Of a stretch of DNA of 64,000 bases, positions 59,700-64,000 are shown piece by piece. How positions within the stretch are numbered: position 1 is the first letter of the stretch; each line of letters begins with the position of its first letter. Below the pieces are notes generated by a model. It had not been told where the DNA came from, made no database searches, and saw nothing but the letters and a program-made list of their open reading frames with translations. Both the position numbers and the translations under genes were made by a program. Source of the DNA: Magnolia sinica (lineage: Eukaryota > Streptophyta > Magnoliopsida > Magnoliales > Magnoliaceae); NCBI RefSeq assembly GCF_029962835.1, contig NC_080577.1:124001-188000 (forward strand), read 5' to 3'.

Positions 59700-61330
59700 C
59701 CCCTGCAATAGGACGACAAACCTTCTAATTCAACAAATGGAATTTCCTTTAGAGCACCGCCTTACAAAGGAAATCCCTTGTCGCCTTCTCAATTCTCGCA
59801 AGAACATATTTAGGGTATTGAAACAAGGTCATAAAATAGAGAGGGAGATTGGAAAGGGACACCTTAATCAACGTAATTATGCCCCGAGAGAGCAATTTAC
59901 TTTTCTAAGGTGAAAGCTTCCTCTCCATTCCCTCTATCACCTTATCCCAAAGATGTGTCGTAGGCTTCCCGAGTTACAGATGAAGACCAAGATAAGAGAA
60001 GGGAAAGGATCCAACCTGACAACCAAAGATATCAGCTAACCAGAAGACCTCCTCTCGAGGAAATTAAATACCAAAGAATTCACTCTTAGCCAAATTCACT
60101 GTAAGCCCGAACAGAACTTCCAACCATCTAATAGTAATCCTCAGATTGACCACCATGGCTCATTTGGCCCATAGAACAGAAGGGTATCGTTTGCAAATTG
60201 GAGGTGACTAATCAACTGAGGAAAATTGTCAACCTTAAATCCCTACAAAAGACCCAAAGATTGACCCATGGATAACATTTTGCTCAATGCTTTAAAACTA
60301 CCACAAATAAGAAAGGGAAAAGGAGATCCCCCCAGCGAAGGCCCCACAAGGCTTTGAAAAAAAAACTCAAATGGAGAGTCATTTATAAGAACAGAGAACC
60401 TCGCAGAAGAAACACAGGCATGAATCTAATGTCTCAACTTAGCTCCAAAATCAAGTCGAGCCTAACGTATAATCCAAAAAAGACCAATCAACATGATCAT
60501 AAACTTTTTCAAGGTCCAACTTGCAAATCACACCCTACCTAGTGTCAGTTGAATAAATGCTCTGAGTTGTCGACCCCAACAAGTCGTTAGAAGATCTGCC
60601 ATGCGTCAAGAAATGAGACCCCTCTATATTGACGGACAACGAAGGATTGTTCTTGTGCTTGCATGTGGCCAATCCACTGCTCGAGGCAAATCTTGAAAAG
60701 ATAGGACAATAGCCCTCCATTAAAGCAAAAGGATTCAACAGGGATTTCCCCTGGGATAGTTGTCCGGCCACCGCATATCTCCCTTCAAAGAGAGCCATGT
60801 GGCACCACCCCCTTCTTAGCAACATTCGAGGGGTAAGGACAAAAATCTCACTCCTCCATGTAAGAGACCCCTTGCCTGAAGAGATCGTCCATCCATACAT
60901 TGAAGTGCAAAGAGAGGTACATGTGTCCCTCCACCGGGCCAAATGGCACTCTGATTCCTATTGCCACTCCCTCCCCTACCTTCTTGATTCACCACCACCG
61001 GCCCATAATGGGCCATCTAAACCCTAATCTCCTTCCCATTGAACTTCTTACCCTTTGCACCTTCAATAGCTCTGAATAGATCTTCTTCACCGTCCATCCA
61101 AATGAACGTGAACCCGCTGATTGTTGCCGATCCCCTAACCCTTGGGATAACGACCTCCCTAACCTTACCCAACTGGCCAAAGACTCGAGAGAAGTTTAAC
61201 TCCATCCACTCCTCTGGGAAGTGATCAACAAAAATGTTAGGCAACTCTCTTAGCAGGTCAAACTTCTCCTTCCAATTCCTCTGACCTCTATTTTGTACCC
61301 TTACCCGTCGGGATCCTTGACGCAAGCAAA
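59700..61330 (-). mobile_element. LINE C, 5' part with internal deletion
   Basis: The minus strand starts with an ORF1 RRM (61325-61017: LPNIFVDHFPEEWMELNFSR, GSATISGFTFIWMDGEEDLF). After ~0.5 kb of eroded ORF1 it jumps to the middle of RT (GVICKLDLEKVYDHVDWSF near 60535-60480, then LISHLQFANDTLLF near 60200). The endonuclease and first half of RT are missing, so about 3-4 kb were deleted before or after insertion. The Asp pair of the RT site reads AND. Confidence 0.75.
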
Positions 61331-61339
61331 TACATTTTC

Positions 61340-62760
61340 TATTTTACAAAGTGACAATTATGGCTTTCAGTGTTACCCATCTGTTGAAAATCACTTTGGC
61401 CTCTCCAACTTGTTTAATATCACAGCTTAACACTTGAATAAGGACATATAAAATATCGGCATATTAGCCAAGTGCCATTTTTAAAGATTTATGCGACCAT
61501 CTATACTCAAGCATCTGCTTTTTCACTGTGAGAGCTTTTCTCCCAAATGGAATACCCATGAATAAAGGCAAAACCAGATATGTCGACGACAAGTTGCCTG
61601 CTTTACACCAAAACACCATAAGCTAGATCCTACCCTCACTCCCAATGTTTCACTCCCCTGAGCATTGATTTGTTGAGCTGAATACCTGATATTGCTTCCA
61701 CACATTCGATTATCCTTCCCAAGATGAGCACTTCAGTCAATACCTGGAAAGTTTTCATGTAAAGTGGCTCATGACTCATGAGTAGATAAATTGTAGTGGT
61801 GTTTGCCAATTGGGGCAAGGGTCTATTTTAGAAAGAAGAGTCATTTGGAACATTTTGCATTTTGCTGCCTGCTGGGAACTATGGTAAGAACACTATAGGT
61901 GTATCTTTCAAGGATATTAAGAGTTCATCAAAAGCAATCATCAGGAAGATTAGGATATCAATCATCAAATTGACATCTAATAAGAAGGTTTTCAATGAAA
62001 TCCATTGGCTCGTTAGAGTCGAGTGCATTCTCATCAGATCTCTTCTTCTTGATTAAGCATTTCATTTAGGCACTTGGCTGTCGCTGATGATTGTCTGTGG
62101 TGTTGTTAGCCTTGGGGTTTTTCTTCCCCATTCTATTGTTTTTCTTTCTGCTTTAATAAAATTCAGTTGCTTGCTCCCAAAAAAAAAAAAAAAGTTGAAA
62201 AGAGGAGCATGTGGTCACATCTTAGAGATGGGAAACCATCAAACCCACACCTCCAACTTTAAAACCATTAATTATATTCTCCAAAGCCGCCCTTTTGAGC
62301 ATTTTGCTTAGAGCTTCAACCAATGCCATGAATACAAGAGTTGCCTTAGGCCCCTTGAACTTTTAAAGAAGCCTTTTGGAGTTCCATTAATTAAGACCAA
62401 AAATCTTGGTGAACTACACATTCCTCCACACAACTTCACCTAACAACAAATCCCACTCTTCGTAGCATGTGCTCGAGGAATTTCCAATTCAGATGGTCAA
62501 ACACTTTTTTCATATCAAGTTTGCAGATCACACCTAGTCTACCCTCTCTGTGCCTGACAACAACAAATTCGTGAGCAATAAGCACCCGATCTAAAAGTTT
62601 TCTATCAAAGAACGAAGCACCTTATGATATTGATATCACATTGCTCGCCACCTTCCTCAGTTTAGCAGATAGGACCTTCACAAAATTTCTCTTAGGGTTC
62701 CAATCAAGCTTATTTGATGAAAGCTGCAAACACTCATATCCATCATATCTCATCGAAGAA
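61340..62760 (-). mobile_element. LINE E, RT fragment interrupted by a short plus-strand insertion
   Basis: 62760-62195 on the minus strand reads GVICKLDMKKVFDHLNWKFL and VEALSKMLKRAALEN-like blocks. After the insertion (~61835-62193), 61830-61340 continues with RIIECVEAISGIQLNKSMLR, LFMGIPFGRKALTVKKQ and NMPIFYMSLFKC. The block order is that of L1 RT. The frames are badly eroded. It lies next to the LINE C 5' end and may be independent of it. Confidence 0.65.
61835..62193 (+). mobile_element. short poly(A)-ended retroposon (LINE 3' end or SINE) inside LINE E
   Basis: It ends in TTTAATAAAATTCAGTTGCT, a few more bases and a 15-nt A-run (62179-62193), in plus orientation opposite to LINE E. 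The tail resembles plant L1 3' UTRs (CTTTCTGCTTTAATAAAAT). No reverse transcriptase part and no clear target duplication were found. Confidence 0.5.
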
Positions 62761-63690
62761 CTTTAGCAGTTTTACAATGGTTTGGAATTGTCCATTTTCT
62801 GTTGGCCATATCATTTTACATCTGCTGTGGCCAATACACAATACGGGGTGAAACAACCGTATTAAAAATCCAGTGGCCCTATCAGTTATTGGCTAGATAT
62901 AAAAAACCCCTTTCATGATTATTTTTATGAACTCCATCCATTTTTTGCCCATTTTCTTCATTCAAAAAAGTAGGATAGCCACAAAGTCATTTCCAACAAG
63001 ATCTAGGTCTATTTTGGAGATCTAGACCCATTCAAAACACAAGATTTAAGTGTGATTCGACGAATCGAAGCAGCAGTGGCTCATTTTGACTATCAAATAC
63101 AACGTAACAATCTTTAAGAATCATTAGGAATTAAGAATTTCTAGATTGCTAATGTTTTAACACCGAATTAGAGTTTGGAAGATTAAAAAGCTCAATTTTC
63201 AGTCGGTCAGCTGCCTTGAGCATCGTCCTCCTGTTATTGACAAGGTAATGACTAATGACTACTTGGTAGAGCTGGGCATGTCATATCCGATCCGGTGGAT
63301 CTGACCCGATTCGACCCAATTTGATCCAAATCGACGGCCTGGATCAGCGCGGATCGAGCTGGGCCATTCAGATCCGAATGTTTTTCGGATCGGGTTCGGA
63401 TCGTGGTCAAACCGAACCAATTTGATCCGAAACCCGATTCGAATAGATCCGATCCGAACCGACCTGATCCGATCCGGAGCGGATAAACCACGTGCATTCA
63501 CAAGGACGATGATATCATACAGTCGTATTATCACATTCGGTAAGAGAGAGAGAGCTTTCATTTTCAATAAGAGAAAGAGCTTTAACGAGAGATGGAGCTT
63601 TCGTGAAAGAGTGACGGAGCTTTCCTGAGAGAGAGAGTGCTTTCATGAGAGAGACCTGTATTTAGACGGAACAGATTGGCTACTCCCCCT
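62761..63690. other. non-coding, repeat relics
   Basis: 62761-63260 shows nothing recognisable. 63270-63490 is dense in GATCCGATCC/GGATCGG words, like degraded DNA-transposon ends. 63540-63655 holds about four imperfect GAGCTTTC...GAGAGAG units of ~25 bp. Confidence 0.45.
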
Positions 63691-63694
63691 GCCA

Positions 63695-64000
63695 CCAGCT
63701 CCATCGCTGGTGGTGAGTGCTCTGTGGGCCCCAACATGATATATGTGTTTCATCCATTCCGTTAATCCATTTTTTAAGATCATTTTAGGTATTGATCCCA
63801 AAAATGAGATGGATATAAATCTCAAGTTGTTCACACCACAGGAAAACAATAGTGATTGGATATCCATCATTAAAATCCACCTAAGGCCCACTGTATTGTT
63901 TATTTGACATCCAATATGTTGATTAGGTCATGAAGGCCCAGATGAAGGGAATAAACAAAGATCAGCTTGATTCAAAACTTTTACGGCCCCCAAAAAGTTT
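63695..64000. repeat. copy of the palindromic interspersed repeat family (cut by window end)
   Basis: TGTGGGCCCCAACATGATAT, GTGTTTCATCC, AAGATCATTTTAGG, TTGATCCCAAAAATGAG and GTGATTGGATATCCATCAT match, in order, blocks in the fold-back element's left end and inner palindrome (24040-24096 and 34345-34560). This shows that part of the fold-back element is made of a dispersed family. Confidence 0.65.

Noticed and set aside
1-64000. tRNA, rRNA or other structured RNA genes
   Set aside because: No tRNA-like arm and box A/B pattern or rRNA core sequence was recognised by eye; a covariance-model search was not possible.

Overview
This is nuclear DNA from a flowering plant. Host exons have plant-type GT-AG introns, and they are surrounded by LTR retrotransposons, L1-type LINEs, MITE-like palindromes and microsatellites. 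A short interspersed palindromic family (motifs such as ATGTATGTGT, TATCCA and CGTCCAT next to GTGG/GGCCC) recurs in the window; from memory it looks like repeats of magnoliid-type genomes, but that is a weak inference and the species is not known.

Three host genes are supported. (1) 1923-12901 (+): the C-terminal six exons of a Tic22-like family protein, with two large introns full of repeats. (2) 15763-16851 (+): a complete three-exon group IIe WRKY transcription factor (WRKY22/29 type) with a TATA box, paired W-box cores and GA/TC tracts. (3) 43055-43373 (+): the first coding exon of the mitochondrial complex I subunit NDUFA5/B13; its second exon was not found in the window.

About 17.1-24 kb is intergenic and holds an old, broken Ty1/copia element on the minus strand, itself interrupted by a ~1.6 kb insertion. 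From about 23987 to 42993 lies the most striking structure: a giant inverted-repeat (fold-back) element. Its outer arms match each other in reverse complement, its ends carry the same terminal sequence, and its core is an array of 21-bp/42-bp subrepeats that flips orientation every ~200-260 bp. It was later hit by an Athila-like Ty3/gypsy element (24097-34339, TSD TTTTA) and by an LTR now present as a solo copy (36513-39689, TSD CCGTG). Without those two insertions it is about 5.6 kb. Its right end stops ~60 bp before the NDUFA5 start codon, and an open frame runs from the arm straight into that gene.

44.3-62.8 kb, probably inside NDUFA5 intron 1, is a nest of minus-strand LINEs. An old LINE C was hit by LINE B; a full-length LINE A then landed on the LINE B/LINE C junction with a 19-bp TSD; and a CRM-like chromovirus (53699-59694, TSD AACCC) inserted into another part of LINE C. 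A further LINE (E) follows to ~62.8 kb, and the window ends in another copy of the palindromic repeat family.

All family assignments rest on reading translations and repeats by eye. No database search was made.
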